Origin: Alphaproteobacteria bacterium
GTDB lineage: Bacteria > Pseudomonadota > Alphaproteobacteria > GCA-2731375
DNA: 48,475 nt
Assembly: GCA_021776235.1 (NCBI GenBank)
Contig: JAJFGG010000104.1
Location: 1 to 48,475 of the forward strand
Direction of reading: 5' to 3'
In this document: positions 32,831 through 41,592 of the stretch, in pieces
How the letters are laid out: each line of letters opens with the position of its first letter
Position numbering within the stretch: the first letter of the stretch is position 1
Made by a program: the position numbers and the translations under genes
Notes under the pieces: model-generated
What the model was told of the DNA's origin: nothing
The model's database searches: none
The model's input: the letters and a program-made list of their open reading frames with translations, nothing else

Positions 32831-34258
32831 TCAGAAACTCAAGTGGAAGCGTCCGCTTAGCACGGTCGCATCATCGACATCCTGCAGACTTGCCGAGAGA
32901 TACTGAAGGTTGGCGGAAATCCTCGCCGCCGGTGTGATGGCCAGGTTATAGAACGCTTCTCCCCCCTGGCTATGGCCCTCGAAGCCGAGCTGGCCGGTAA
33001 AACGATCGGAAAAGATATCGTTATAGAAGTAGCCAACGCCGAAGACGTCGTTGGGCCGGGTGGGAATGACGCCACGACCGCCGATCCCAACGCTGAGGCT
33101 GGTCTTAAACGGATTTGTATCTTCGTCAGCGAAGCTGAGACGGCCGAATACGCCCCACCCAACGAGATCCGGTCGTTGGTTGGTCAAGTCGAGCGGTCCC
33201 TCGCCAGCCTCCTTCGCGGAGAGATATTGCCAGAAAGAGAAAACAGCCAACCACGACTCATCCGTGGTCGATGTCACCGGACCCACTACGCCGTCTCCAG
33301 GAATAATGGCGAGAGTACCGAGGTTCGTGAAGTCGGTGTCGAAGAAATAGAGGCCGTTTACGTTCGCGCCACCAGGCAGGCCGCCCAGGCGGTATTGAAA
33401 CATTGCTGCGTTGGCCCAGATTCGCCCCGAGTCATCGAGATCATGAAAACAGTTGTTAAACGAGCAGTCAGTGCCGCTGAGCAGTGTGCTTGAGAGGGTC
33501 ACGTGCTTATTCGGCAAGTAGAGGCCCCCAACACCCAGCGTGCTGGCCGGAACAAGCAGCGTCGGCGCGCCAAAATTCAAGTTGTAGTTATGGAACTGCG
33601 TGCGGCCGCGGCCGGAAGCGAACTCGTTAAGGTCGCCATTTTCGAAAAGGTCCAGCTTCCCCAGGAACGCGCCGAAACGCTCGGAGAGAAACTGGGTGTA
33701 CGACAGGTTCGTGATGGTGAAGTCGGCGTCTCTCTGCAAATCGTTATAATCCACAGGGGGGAGGGAGGCGGTGAAGTTTGGCTGAGTGGTACCCGAGTGC
33801 GGATTGGTGTTGCTGCCATAACGGGTCTCGGCGCGGAAATCGATCAAGGCCCCGGGCAGAATGCCCGCGCGCATCAGGTCGAGTTTCATTTTATAGGTGA
33901 GATTGATGCCGGATTCAGACTCGTCACTGAGACCGCCATCAACTACAGATCCGGCCCAAAATAAGGACTCCAGCCCGACTTGAACACCCTTGTTGGCCCA
34001 CTCTGTGCGCTTCCCGCCCCAGTCGCCCGTGAGGTCGCTCCGGTTCCAAATGTCACCTCCATAATCCGGAATCGGAAGGATCCCCTTCGGCTGATCGGCC
34101 GCCGGATCGGCGGCAATCTGAATCGCGGGCGTCTTAATTTCGTCTGCCTGGTTGACCGCCTGACCCTGCGCCGGCAGGGCATGACCGGCCAGCGCGAGCG
34201 CAAACAGGCAGGCAACCGACAAGTTCGAAGCAACGCGGCGTACAGGCAGTCTTTTCAT
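32831..34258 (-). CDS. OprB-family carbohydrate porin
   Basis: This 475-residue outer-membrane protein has a signal peptide (MKRLPVRRV, hydrophobic core, cleavage near AQGQA), then IWNRSDLTGDWGGKR, the typical OprB opening, and a beta-barrel ending in LSGRFHLSF. OprB porins let sugars or similar small solutes through the outer membrane. Family blocks include YTQFLSERFGAFLGKLD, LPGGANVNGLYFF and the C-terminal GHSQGGEAFYNLAITP region. The ATG at 34258-34256 follows AAAGGGG. It stands alone, flanked on both sides by decayed outer-membrane or exported genes. No sugar transporter is nearby, so the solute is unknown. Confidence 0.9.
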   Translation of the reverse strand: MKRLPVRRVASNLSVACLFALALAGHALPAQGQAVNQADEIKTPAIQIAADPAADQPKGILPIPDYGGDIWNRSDLTGDWGGKRTEWANKGVQVGLESLFWAGSVVDGGLSDESESGINLTYKMKLDLMRAGILPGALIDFRAETRYGSNTNPHSGTTQPNFTASLPPVDYNDLQRDADFTITNLSYTQFLSERFGAFLGKLDLFENGDLNEFASGRGRTQFHNYNLNFGAPTLLVPASTLGVGGLYLPNKHVTLSSTLLSGTDCSFNNCFHDLDDSGRIWANAAMFQYRLGGLPGGANVNGLYFFDTDFTNLGTLAIIPGDGVVGPVTSTTDESWLAVFSFWQYLSAKEAGEGPLDLTNQRPDLVGWGVFGRLSFADEDTNPFKTSLSVGIGGRGVIPTRPNDVFGVGYFYNDIFSDRFTGQLGFEGHSQGGEAFYNLAITPAARISANLQYLSASLQDVDDATVLSGRFHLSF

Positions 34259-34316
34259 ATCAGCCCCTTTGGAGGAAGCAGCGGTATCGTGATCGCTCTA
34301 GCATAGCGGCATGGGC

Positions 34317-34631
34317 CTATTTGGGGAACAGGAGCGTGAAATTGAGCTTTATCGTGTATTGCGACGAGTTTTCGTCGGCGGCGTTGTACCAGGACTACAG
34401 GAAAAGATTGACCGGCTGTTTGCCGATGGGAAAGACCTTGCCGAACCGGATACCGACCGGGTTGGTGGCCTTGGTCGCCAGGTCGTGGTGATCGTGCGGC
34501 TTCTGCTGTTGGGCGACCGCGATCGGTGCGGACATCGCCGCCAACACGGCCGCGACTGCCAAAAGAGACGGAAGCTTCGCAAATCCATGCAGTCCCCGAC
34601 TCGAGCGGCTGGACGTTCTCAACGTTCGCAT
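34317..34631 (-). pseudogene. Exported-protein pseudogene: internal deletion and in-frame stop
   Basis: The frame starts with a basic N-terminus and signal peptide (about 1-41, core SLLAVAAVLAAMSAPIAVAQ), then DLATKATNP, and passes straight to VGIRFGKVFPIGKQPVNLFL. A TAG (34397-34395) follows, and the same frame then continues SWYNAADENSSQYTIKLNFTLLFPK to a second TAG at 34319-34317. The N-terminal block and the C-terminal block are normally about 200 residues apart in transporter-like/neuromedin-U-type exported proteins, so an internal in-frame deletion has removed the middle. TAG in place of a CAG glutamine codon then cut the tail. The family comparison is from memory. Confidence 0.6.
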
Positions 34632-35014
34632 TGGTTGCTTCTGTTGGTTGTCTCCTGAAGTTCGACATTTTCTATGTTTCTACGCTGAATTCACGCACAC
34701 CTCATTGGCCGGTGGATCTTGTGGGCAAAGCTGAGAGCAAACGGAACATTGCACAGGCAGCATGTGTGAACTAAAATCACCATGGATTTGCGGGTAAATG
34801 GTTGCATTCCGGTTCATCCTGTTGGATGCCGAAAAAAGGCCAATACCGTACGCTCTGCGGGCGACAGCATCTGGACCCGGAACCGGCGCGACGGTGGAAC
34901 AGGCCAGGGTGCGCTCCGGGCGGATGGCGCATGGCCGCGACCTCTCCGCCAGGTTTTCCCGGTTCCACTGGGCCAGAGAAACGGGCCAGAGAAAAGATTG
35001 AGAGGGAGATAGGC
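34632..35014. other. 383-bp divergent intergenic region
   Basis: The gap separates the pseudogene (minus) from the export operon (plus). It contains a tandem 12-bp repeat GGGCCAGAGAAA near 34972-34996. Several open frames cross it in both directions but none has protein-like composition. The promoter of the DUF3302-like gene must lie here; none was clear. Confidence 0.4.
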
Positions 35015-35353
35015 ATGAGTGTGCTGGACGGTGCTGCATTGGTGGTCATCTTTATCATCATTATCGCCATCGCCGCGGCGATCGTCGCGCTGGGATCGCT
35101 GCCGGGCAAGATCGCCCGTAATCGCGGCCATCCATATCCGGACGCGGTCAACGCGGCAAGCTGGATTGGCCTTGCCACCGGCGTCTTCTGGCCGGTTGCC
35201 TTCATCTGGGCCTTCCTGCCCGTAGGCGCGGGCGGCAGCGCGGCGGCGGGCGGCGCGCCCGGGGCCGAGTTGGCGGAGATGCGGGCGCGGCTGGAGGGGC
35301 TGGAGGCCGAGATCGCGCAGCTTCGCGCACAGCCCGCGGGCGGCGCGTCATGA
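35015..35353 (+). CDS. DUF3302-like small inner-membrane protein (YiaW-like)
   Basis: This 112-residue protein has two hydrophobic helices (about 6-28, VVIFIIIIAIAAAIVA, and about 47-70, IGLATGVFWPVAFIWAF), joined by a charged loop (PGKIARNRGHPYPDA), and a C-terminal coiled-coil segment (AEMRARLEGLEAEIAQLRAQ). Size and context match DUF3302 proteins such as E. coli YiaW, encoded next to the HlyD-like YiaV. The ATG at 35015 follows GAGGGAG; the long frame from 34802 is not protein-like. Its stop overlaps the next gene by ATGA, so it is the first gene of the four-gene unit. The role is not established. Confidence 0.75.
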   Translation: MSVLDGAALVVIFIIIIAIAAAIVALGSLPGKIARNRGHPYPDAVNAASWIGLATGVFWPVAFIWAFLPVGAGGSAAAGGAPGAELAEMRARLEGLEAEIAQLRAQPAGGAS

Positions 35354-36468
35354 TCCTGGTCTTGACCCTGGCCTATCTGGTCTGCGTTCTGGTCGCCTTC
35401 AAGGTCATAAAAATCAAGGTGCAGCCGGTCTCGGTGGCGGTCGCGGTCTTGATCGGGGTCTTCATGCTGGGCGGGATCGTTGCCGGCTGGAAGTTTGCCG
35501 CACCCATGTCCGGCCAGATGACGCTGCGGCGCCACATCGTGCGGATCGTGCCGGACGTGCGCGAGTTCGTCGACAAGGTCTATGTCGAATCGAACCAGCT
35601 GGTCAAAAAGGGCGAACCGCTGTTCGAGATGTCGCGGGCCCGCTTCCAATACGCCGTCGACCAGGCCAGGGCCAACCTGGCGGCATCGGCGTCGACGGTG
35701 TCCCAGCTCGAGGCGGCGGTCACCACCGCCGAGGCGTTGGTGCGGAAATCCGTTGCCGACACGGGCATCGCCAAGGCGCAGATCGATACCGCGAAAAAAC
35801 TGCGACGGTCGTCCGCGGGCGCCGTCGCAAAGCTGAGAATCGCAGAGGCCGAAGCCGCCTATCTCGCCGCCCAGGCAGGCGCCGAAGTGGCTAGAGCGTC
35901 TCTGGTCGAGGCGAAGTCCTCGCTGGCGGCGGCCAGGCATGGGGTCGAGGCATCCCGGGCAGCGCTGGGCACGGCGCAGTTCCATCTCTCGCAGACCACA
36001 TACCGCTCGTCGGTGGACGGGCGGATCATCAACCTACAGATCCGCGAGCAGACCCCAGTGGCCAGGTGGCAATTCGCCGCGGTTGGCACGCTCATGGACA
36101 TGTCGGACACGGCAATCGCCGCCGTATACCCGCAGAACGTGCTTACCAACGTCGCTCCCGGCGACAGCGTGGAGATCGCCTTTAGGCGGACGCCCGGTCA
36201 GATCGCTTTGGGTAAGGTGGATGCTATTGACAAATATACCGGCGAAGGCCAGTTCGCGGCCAGCGACAAGGTGCCGGTGGCGGCGGCGATTGGCGCCAAG
36301 GGTTTTCTCGTGGTGCGCATCCGGCTGGATGACCAGGATCTGGCGAAAACCTTGCCGCTGGGCGCCGCGGGCACGGTGGCGATCTATACCACGTTCGGCA
36401 AGCCGTTCCATTTGATCAGCAAAATAGCCCTGCGCATCAAGGGCTGGCTGTACTATGTGCCCATATGA
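35350..36468 (+). CDS. HlyD-family membrane fusion protein, copy 1 (YiaV-like)
   Basis: This 372-residue periplasmic adaptor has an N-terminal membrane region (about 1-50, with IKVQPVSVAVAVLIGVFMLGGIV), a first lipoyl half (VYVESNQLVKKGEPLFEM), a long helical hairpin with alanine-rich coiled coil (about 95-215), a second lipoyl half (SSVDGRIINLQIREQTPVA) and a C-terminal beta-barrel domain. Such proteins link an inner-membrane transporter to an outer-membrane channel. It overlaps the DUF3302-like gene by 4 bp. The next gene is a paralogue starting 92 bp later. No pump gene is present. Confidence 0.88.
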   Translation: MILVLTLAYLVCVLVAFKVIKIKVQPVSVAVAVLIGVFMLGGIVAGWKFAAPMSGQMTLRRHIVRIVPDVREFVDKVYVESNQLVKKGEPLFEMSRARFQYAVDQARANLAASASTVSQLEAAVTTAEALVRKSVADTGIAKAQIDTAKKLRRSSAGAVAKLRIAEAEAAYLAAQAGAEVARASLVEAKSSLAAARHGVEASRAALGTAQFHLSQTTYRSSVDGRIINLQIREQTPVARWQFAAVGTLMDMSDTAIAAVYPQNVLTNVAPGDSVEIAFRRTPGQIALGKVDAIDKYTGEGQFAASDKVPVAAAIGAKGFLVVRIRLDDQDLAKTLPLGAAGTVAIYTTFGKPFHLISKIALRIKGWLYYVPI

Positions 36469-36559
36469 CAGCGAAAGACTTTATAGCAATGTGCATTGGT
36501 ATCAACGACCCGAGCCCGGCTAACGATGCGGTGCGTTCGTTGCACGGAGGCAACCGATC

Positions 36560-37684
36560 ATGATCACGGTCATCGCCATTTTGTACCTGGGATGCGTCTA
36601 TGCCGCCTTCAAGCTCATCAAGCTGAAAGTCACGCCCGTATCCGTCGCGGTGTCGGTTCTGATTGGCGTATTCCTGCTTGGCGGTATTGTCATCGGATGG
36701 AAGCTCTCGGCGCCGATGACAGAGCAGGTAACCGTATACCGGCCCCTGGTGCCCCTGGTCGCGAGCCAGAATACCAAGGGGCAGATCAAGAAAATCCACG
36801 TCGAACAGGACCAGCCCGTAAAGAAGGGCGATATACTGTACGAGATTGAAACCGCACCGTTCCAGCATGCGGTTGATCAACATGCGGCCCAGCTGGCGCA
36901 GGCGGAGCAAAAAATACAGGCGCTGGCGGCGGCGGTAAGGGTCGCGGACTCGAAGATCAATCAGGCCAAGGCCTCCCGGTCCTCGGCCAAGGCGGATCTG
37001 GATACCGTGCTGGGAATCCAACGGGACGACCTGGGCGCCGTGTCCAAGCTAAAGGTCGAGATAGAGCGGCTGTCATTTAAATCGGCCCAGGCCGCCGTCG
37101 ATGTGGCGGCGGCGTCACGGACCAGCGCGGAATTCGCACTGGCGGGCGCCAGGAACGCACTGCTGGCGACCCAGGCACAGCTTGACACGGCCAAGCTGGA
37201 GCTGGAGCGGGCTGTCATAAGAGCACCGGCGGATGGTCATATTGTGAACTGGCAGGCCACCGAGGGCACCATGGCGACCACGGTCGGCACCAGCGCCCAA
37301 GGCATCTTCCAGGACATGACCAGAACCTGGGTGATTGCCGTCTTTCGCCAGAATCTCCTGAACAATGTAAAGTCGGGGGACATCGTAGAGATGGCTTTCA
37401 GGAGTTTCCCGCACCGCATTGTAACCGGCAAGGTCGGCACGGTACTCGAATACACCGGCGAGGGGCAGTTCATGACCTCCGGCATACTGCCGGTCGTGAC
37501 ATCGGTCGGCTCCAAGGGCTTCCTCGCCGTCAGGGTCCTGTTGGACGACGAGGCCTTTGCCAAGGAGCTGCCCCTGGGCGGGGCCGGCGTGGTGGCGATA
37601 TACACCAAGGTGGGCAAACCATTCCACGTGATCACCAAGATTGTCATGCGCATGAAGAACTGGTTCAACTATCTACCGGTTTGA
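36560..37684 (+). CDS. HlyD-family membrane fusion protein, copy 2 (YiaV-like)
   Basis: This 374-residue paralogue of the preceding gene shares its layout and motifs. The membrane segment has LKVTPVSVAVSVLIGVFLLGG (about 20-40). The first lipoyl half is IHVEQDQPVKKGDILYEIE, the coiled coil runs about 100-220, the second lipoyl half is VIRAPADGHIVNWQ, and the barrel ends in NWFNYLPV. Identity to copy 1 is clear at both ends and lower in the hairpin. GGAGG stands 8 bp before the ATG. Two adaptors of one type side by side may form a hetero-oligomeric ring or serve two transporters; this is inference. Confidence 0.88.
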   Translation: MITVIAILYLGCVYAAFKLIKLKVTPVSVAVSVLIGVFLLGGIVIGWKLSAPMTEQVTVYRPLVPLVASQNTKGQIKKIHVEQDQPVKKGDILYEIETAPFQHAVDQHAAQLAQAEQKIQALAAAVRVADSKINQAKASRSSAKADLDTVLGIQRDDLGAVSKLKVEIERLSFKSAQAAVDVAAASRTSAEFALAGARNALLATQAQLDTAKLELERAVIRAPADGHIVNWQATEGTMATTVGTSAQGIFQDMTRTWVIAVFRQNLLNNVKSGDIVEMAFRSFPHRIVTGKVGTVLEYTGEGQFMTSGILPVVTSVGSKGFLAVRVLLDDEAFAKELPLGGAGVVAIYTKVGKPFHVITKIVMRMKNWFNYLPV

Positions 37685-37738
37685 GGCCAGTTGGCTGCAC
37701 TGGGCAATGACCGAAGACCAGGACACTAGGGGGAGACA

Positions 37739-39403
37739 ATGCTGAAACACCATACGCCGCCAGCCGCTTCGCGAGGGCGCCGATACGGGCCAATCGGCGC
37801 CCGCATCCCGCGGCTTGCCCTGGCGTTCACCCTGGTCGCGGCCGTTTCGGGCTGTACCAAGCTGGGCCCCGATTTCGTTACGCCCGAGGCCGACGTGCAG
37901 CAGGCCTGGCGAGAGGTGGAAAGCTCCGAGTTCAAGCCCCAGGCGCCGGCCGACGGCGGGCGCTGGTGGACGGTCTTCAGGGATCCGGTTCTCGACAGCC
38001 TGATTGACGCCGCATACCGGCAAAACATCGCCCTGCGCACGGCCGGGGTGCGGATCCTGCAGGCGAGAGCCCAGCTTGGCGTCGCGGTCGGGTCCCTGTA
38101 CCCGCAACAGCAGCAGGCGACCGGCGACGCCACCTATATCAACAGCTCCAAGAACGTCGCCAATACCGCCGCCGGCGACCTCAGCTTCTGGAATTACGAC
38201 GTTGGCATAACAGCGGCCTGGGAGCTGGATTTCTGGGGCCGGTTCGCCCGCGGCATCGAGTCGGCGGACGCCAGCCTGCTTGCGTCCGTGGCGCAATACG
38301 ACGACGTGCTCGTCAGCCTCACCGCCCAGGTGGCGGCGACCTACATTGCGGTGCGCACCTTCGAGGAGCGTATCGCGATCGCGAAGAACAACATCAAGGT
38401 TCAGCAGCGCGGGCTGGACCTCAGCCAGGTGCGGTTCCGCAACGGCGCCACCACCGAGCTGGACGTGAACCAGGCGGAGACGCTGCTGCGGGGGACACAG
38501 TCGACAGTGCCGGCGTTGGAGATCGGCCGCCGTCAGGCCATGAACGCCATGGGCACGCTGCTGGGTATCACGCCGGCCAAGGCCTATGCCCTGGTGTACG
38601 GCCCCGGTGCCGGGCCCGGGGTTATTCCCAGCGCTCCGCCCGAGGTGGCGGTGGGCATCCCGGCCGAACTGCTGCGGCGGCGCCCCGACGTACGGCTGGC
38701 GGAAATGCAGGCCTGGGCGCAGAGCGCGGTCATCGGGGTGGCAAAGGCCGACCTGTACCCAAGCATTTCGCTGTTCGGTACCATCGGTGTCAGCGCCGGC
38801 GACGGCACCTCGTCGTCGCGCAACGGCAGCGTGAGCGCGGGCGATCTGATCGACTCCGACGCCCTGCGCTTCCAGGGCGGCCCGGCCATTACCTGGAACA
38901 TCTTCAACTATGGGCGCATCAAGAACAATGTCCGGGTCCAGGACGCTCTGTTGCAGCAACTCCTCGATGGCTACCAGAACACCGTGCTGCTGGCCGGGCA
39001 GGAGGTAGAGGACGCCATGGTCGGGTTCCTGCAGTCACAGCGCCAGGCCGAGTTCCTGACCCAGGGCGTTGCCGCGGCGCGGCGCTCGGTGGATATCGCG
39101 CTGGTGCAATACCGGGACGGCGCGACGGACTACACCACGGTGCTCGACACCCAGCGCGCGCTGGTCAGCCAGCAGGATCAGTTCACGACGACGCGGGGCT
39201 CCATTGCCCAGAACCTGGTGGCGATGTACCGGGCCCTTGGCGGCGGCTGGCAAATCCGCGAGGGCCAGGCCTTCGTCTCGGAGACGACACGGGCGGAAAT
39301 GCGCGAGCGCACGGACTGGGGCGGTCTGCTCGATCCGGAAGCGGTCCAGAACATTCCGGCCCCGGACACGGCGGGGGACACCCTGCGCCGCCCGGACTGG
39401 TAA
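37739..39403 (+). CDS. NodT/TolC-type outer-membrane efflux lipoprotein
   Basis: This 554-residue outer-membrane factor starts with a basic region and a lipoprotein signal ending VAAVSGC, then LGPDFVTPEADV as in NodT proteins. Two repeats of the OEP fold are seen: DAAYRQNIALRTAGVRILQARAQL and SASLLASVAQYDDVLVSLTAQ-type helices (first half), then RPDVRLAEMQAWAQSAVIGVAKADLYPSISL and VQYRDGATDYTTVLDTQ-type blocks (second half). It forms a trimeric channel for efflux. The ATG follows GGGGGAG. It is 54 bp after the second adaptor, completing the presumed export unit. The C-terminus is longer than usual, ending TLRRPDW. Confidence 0.92.
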   Translation: MLKHHTPPAASRGRRYGPIGARIPRLALAFTLVAAVSGCTKLGPDFVTPEADVQQAWREVESSEFKPQAPADGGRWWTVFRDPVLDSLIDAAYRQNIALRTAGVRILQARAQLGVAVGSLYPQQQQATGDATYINSSKNVANTAAGDLSFWNYDVGITAAWELDFWGRFARGIESADASLLASVAQYDDVLVSLTAQVAATYIAVRTFEERIAIAKNNIKVQQRGLDLSQVRFRNGATTELDVNQAETLLRGTQSTVPALEIGRRQAMNAMGTLLGITPAKAYALVYGPGAGPGVIPSAPPEVAVGIPAELLRRRPDVRLAEMQAWAQSAVIGVAKADLYPSISLFGTIGVSAGDGTSSSRNGSVSAGDLIDSDALRFQGGPAITWNIFNYGRIKNNVRVQDALLQQLLDGYQNTVLLAGQEVEDAMVGFLQSQRQAEFLTQGVAAARRSVDIALVQYRDGATDYTTVLDTQRALVSQQDQFTTTRGSIAQNLVAMYRALGGGWQIREGQAFVSETTRAEMRERTDWGGLLDPEAVQNIPAPDTAGDTLRRPDW

Positions 39404-39733
39404 GGACGTAAGCGGCGATGGGCACCGGCGCGTCCGCCCTGGCGCCGGCTTCCGCGGATTCGACCGCCGTCCGCTGGTAGATTTCAATCGGTTTCGACTT
39501 TGGCTCAAGCTTCCAGGCCGGCATCCGGCGGCCCAAGCAGAGGTGGGGCCAAAATCGGACCGTCCATTGATTAACCAGGCGCATTGGTAAAGAATACGTT
39601 ACAAGTATTTTCTGATGTCGCTATGGTTGAGAGGAGTCGGGCTCGGAATGTTAGGATACTTGCGACTGGCTGCATCTATTACGGCGAAGATTGAAGCGCG
39701 CAACAACAATGATTATGGCGAAGGACGTTTGAT
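39404..39733. other. 330-bp intergenic region before the sulfatase gene
   Basis: The first part holds the stem-loop at 39425-39448. The rest, from about 39570, is AT-richer and must contain the sulfatase promoter, though no clear -35/-10 pair stands out. No small protein or RNA gene is supported. Confidence 0.4.
39425..39448 (+). terminator. Stem-loop after the efflux operon
   Basis: CCGGCGC (39425-39431) and GCGCCGG (39442-39448) are perfect 7-bp arms around a 10-base loop, starting 22 bases after the outer-membrane lipoprotein stop. There is no T-run, so intrinsic termination is uncertain. Confidence 0.35.
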
Positions 39734-41344
39734 ATGAGATTCAAGACACTGACCAACTGGGCAGGAACCGTCATTGCCCCGGCGTTATTTGGCCTGGCGC
39801 TCGTCGCCGGCGGAGAGGCACTGGGCAAACCCAATATCGTGGTTATTTGGGGCGACGACATTGGTCTCGACAACATCAGCGCTTATTCGAACGGCATAAT
39901 GGGCTACAGAACGCCGAACATCGACCGCATGGCCAGCGAAGGCATGATGTTCACCGACTCCTACGCTGATCAGAGCTGCACGGCGGGGCGCTCGTCCTTC
40001 GTGACGGGTCAATCCGTGTTCCGCACGGGAATGAGCAAGGTTGGCATGCCCGGCGCCAAGCAGGGGATCACCGACAAGGACCCGACCATTGCCACCCTGA
40101 TGAAGCAACAGGGTTATGCCACGGGTCAGTTCGGCAAGAATCATCTTGGTGACCGTAATGAACACCTGCCGACGGTACATGGTTTCGACGAATTCTATGG
40201 CTCTCTCTACCACTTGAATGCGTCGGAAGAGCCAGAACAGCGCGATTACCCCAAGGACCCCAAGTTCCTGAAACTGTACGGCCCTCGCGGCGTGCTGGAT
40301 TGCGTTGCAAGCGACAAGGACGATCAGACCAACGACGACCCCCGGGCCGGGAAGATGGGCAAGCAGGTCTGCAAGGATACCGGTGCGTTGACCAAGAAGC
40401 GGATGGAGACCTTCGACGATGAAATCGGCGACAAGGCCGAGGATTTCATCAAACGCCAGCATAAAGCCGGAAAGCCGTTCTTTACCTGGGTCAACTTCAC
40501 CCATATGCATTTCCGGACCCATGCCAAGCCCGAGAGCCTGGGGCAGTCTGGCACGGCGCAGAGCGAGTATCACGATGCCATGATTGATCATGACAAGGCT
40601 GTCGGATCGATTCTGGATCTGATCGACGAACTCGGCATTGCCGACAACACCATTGTTCTCTACAGCACGGATAACGGCCCGCACAGAAATTCGTGGCCCG
40701 ATGCGGGTACGTCTCCCTTCCGCAGTGAGAAGAACACCGGTTGGGAAGGCGCCTACCGCGTGCCCTCGTTTGCGCGCTGGCCGGGTAAAATCCAGGCGGG
40801 CAGCATTTCGAACGAGATCATGTCGCACCTTGACTGGCTCCCGACGCTGATGGCGGCGGCGGGCGACCCGACGGTCAAGGAAAAGCTGTTGAAGGGCCAC
40901 GAGGCGGCCGGAAAGAACTACAAGGTGCACCTGGATGGCTACGACTTCCTGCCGTATTTGACGGGTAAGGAAAAGAATGGGCCCCGCGACGAGTTTTTCT
41001 ACTTCTCCGATGGTGGGGACTTGATGGGCCTGCGCTATAAGAACTGGAAGGTGCATTTCATGGTCCAGGATCAACCCGGTACGCTGGAGATCTGGCAAAG
41101 GCAATTCCGTGGTTTGCGCATGCCCTACATTTTCAATCTGCGCACCGACCCCTACGAGCAGGCCACCATCACCTCGAACACCTACTGGGATTGGTATATC
41201 GACCATGCGTGGGTTATGTATCCACTGGGCAACATTGTCGGCAAGTTTCTGGCAACGTTCAAGGAATACCCGCCGCGGATGAAGGCCGGATCCTGGGATA
41301 TGGGGGCTGCCCTGGACAAGCTCCAGACGCCGCATAACCAGTAG
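39734..41344 (+). CDS. Exported sulfatase (arylsulfatase type)
   Basis: This 536-residue protein hydrolyses sulfate esters in the periplasm or outside the cell. A signal peptide spans about 1-31. The metal site begins with D41-D42 (GDDIGLDN), and the maturation motif is C82-T-A-G-R86 (SCTAGRSS), the CxAxR form of the CxPxR motif in which Cys is converted to formylglycine. FGKNHLGD and YSTDNGPHRNSWPD provide further active-site residues. No formylglycine-generating enzyme or other sulfatase is in the window. GCGAAGGA precedes the ATG by about 8 bases. A strong terminator follows at 41429-41456, so it is probably a single-gene transcript. The substrate is unknown. Confidence 0.92.
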   Translation: MRFKTLTNWAGTVIAPALFGLALVAGGEALGKPNIVVIWGDDIGLDNISAYSNGIMGYRTPNIDRMASEGMMFTDSYADQSCTAGRSSFVTGQSVFRTGMSKVGMPGAKQGITDKDPTIATLMKQQGYATGQFGKNHLGDRNEHLPTVHGFDEFYGSLYHLNASEEPEQRDYPKDPKFLKLYGPRGVLDCVASDKDDQTNDDPRAGKMGKQVCKDTGALTKKRMETFDDEIGDKAEDFIKRQHKAGKPFFTWVNFTHMHFRTHAKPESLGQSGTAQSEYHDAMIDHDKAVGSILDLIDELGIADNTIVLYSTDNGPHRNSWPDAGTSPFRSEKNTGWEGAYRVPSFARWPGKIQAGSISNEIMSHLDWLPTLMAAAGDPTVKEKLLKGHEAAGKNYKVHLDGYDFLPYLTGKEKNGPRDEFFYFSDGGDLMGLRYKNWKVHFMVQDQPGTLEIWQRQFRGLRMPYIFNLRTDPYEQATITSNTYWDWYIDHAWVMYPLGNIVGKFLATFKEYPPRMKAGSWDMGAALDKLQTPHNQ

Positions 41345-41428
41345 AGCCGCTGGTTATGGCTGTCTGAACCTTCTGGTTCGAGTAAACCTTCCGGAAGAGA
41401 TCGGCGGCAAAATTCGCCACTCGACTTG

Positions 41429-41456
41429 GGCGGGCGCTCCATGAGGAGCGCCCGCC
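41429..41456 (+). terminator. Strong stem-loop terminator after the sulfatase
   Basis: GGCGGGCGCTCC (41429-41440) and GGAGCGCCCGCC (41445-41456) form a perfect 12-bp stem with an ATGA loop. It is followed by TGTTGCTT, a weak T-tract. It lies 85 bp after the sulfatase stop. As the sequence is symmetrical it could also act on transcripts from the other side, but only the plus strand has a gene ending here. Confidence 0.75.
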
Positions 41457-41592
41457 TGTTGCTTGACCATTGGGGCATCGGCACTACGATAAAAAGGGTA
41501 CCTTCGGCGATGCCGTCGACAACAGCTTCATCAGATCCGTGGGGGAGCCTCAAGGTGTATGCTGCAGCGTCGTTGAAACGCATAGGAGTACA

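Noticed and set aside
34255..34668. 137-codon minus-strand frame near the pseudogene
   Set aside because: It is in a different frame from the signal-peptide-bearing pseudogene and has no protein-like features.
34802..35353. Extended 183-residue version of the DUF3302-like protein
   Set aside because: The extension is Pro/Arg/Gly-rich without domain, and the ATG at 35015 has a strong ribosome site.
39785..41335. 516-codon minus-strand open frame opposite the sulfatase
   Set aside because: Antisense shadow; no domain, and the sulfatase has signal peptide, metal site and CTAGR motif.
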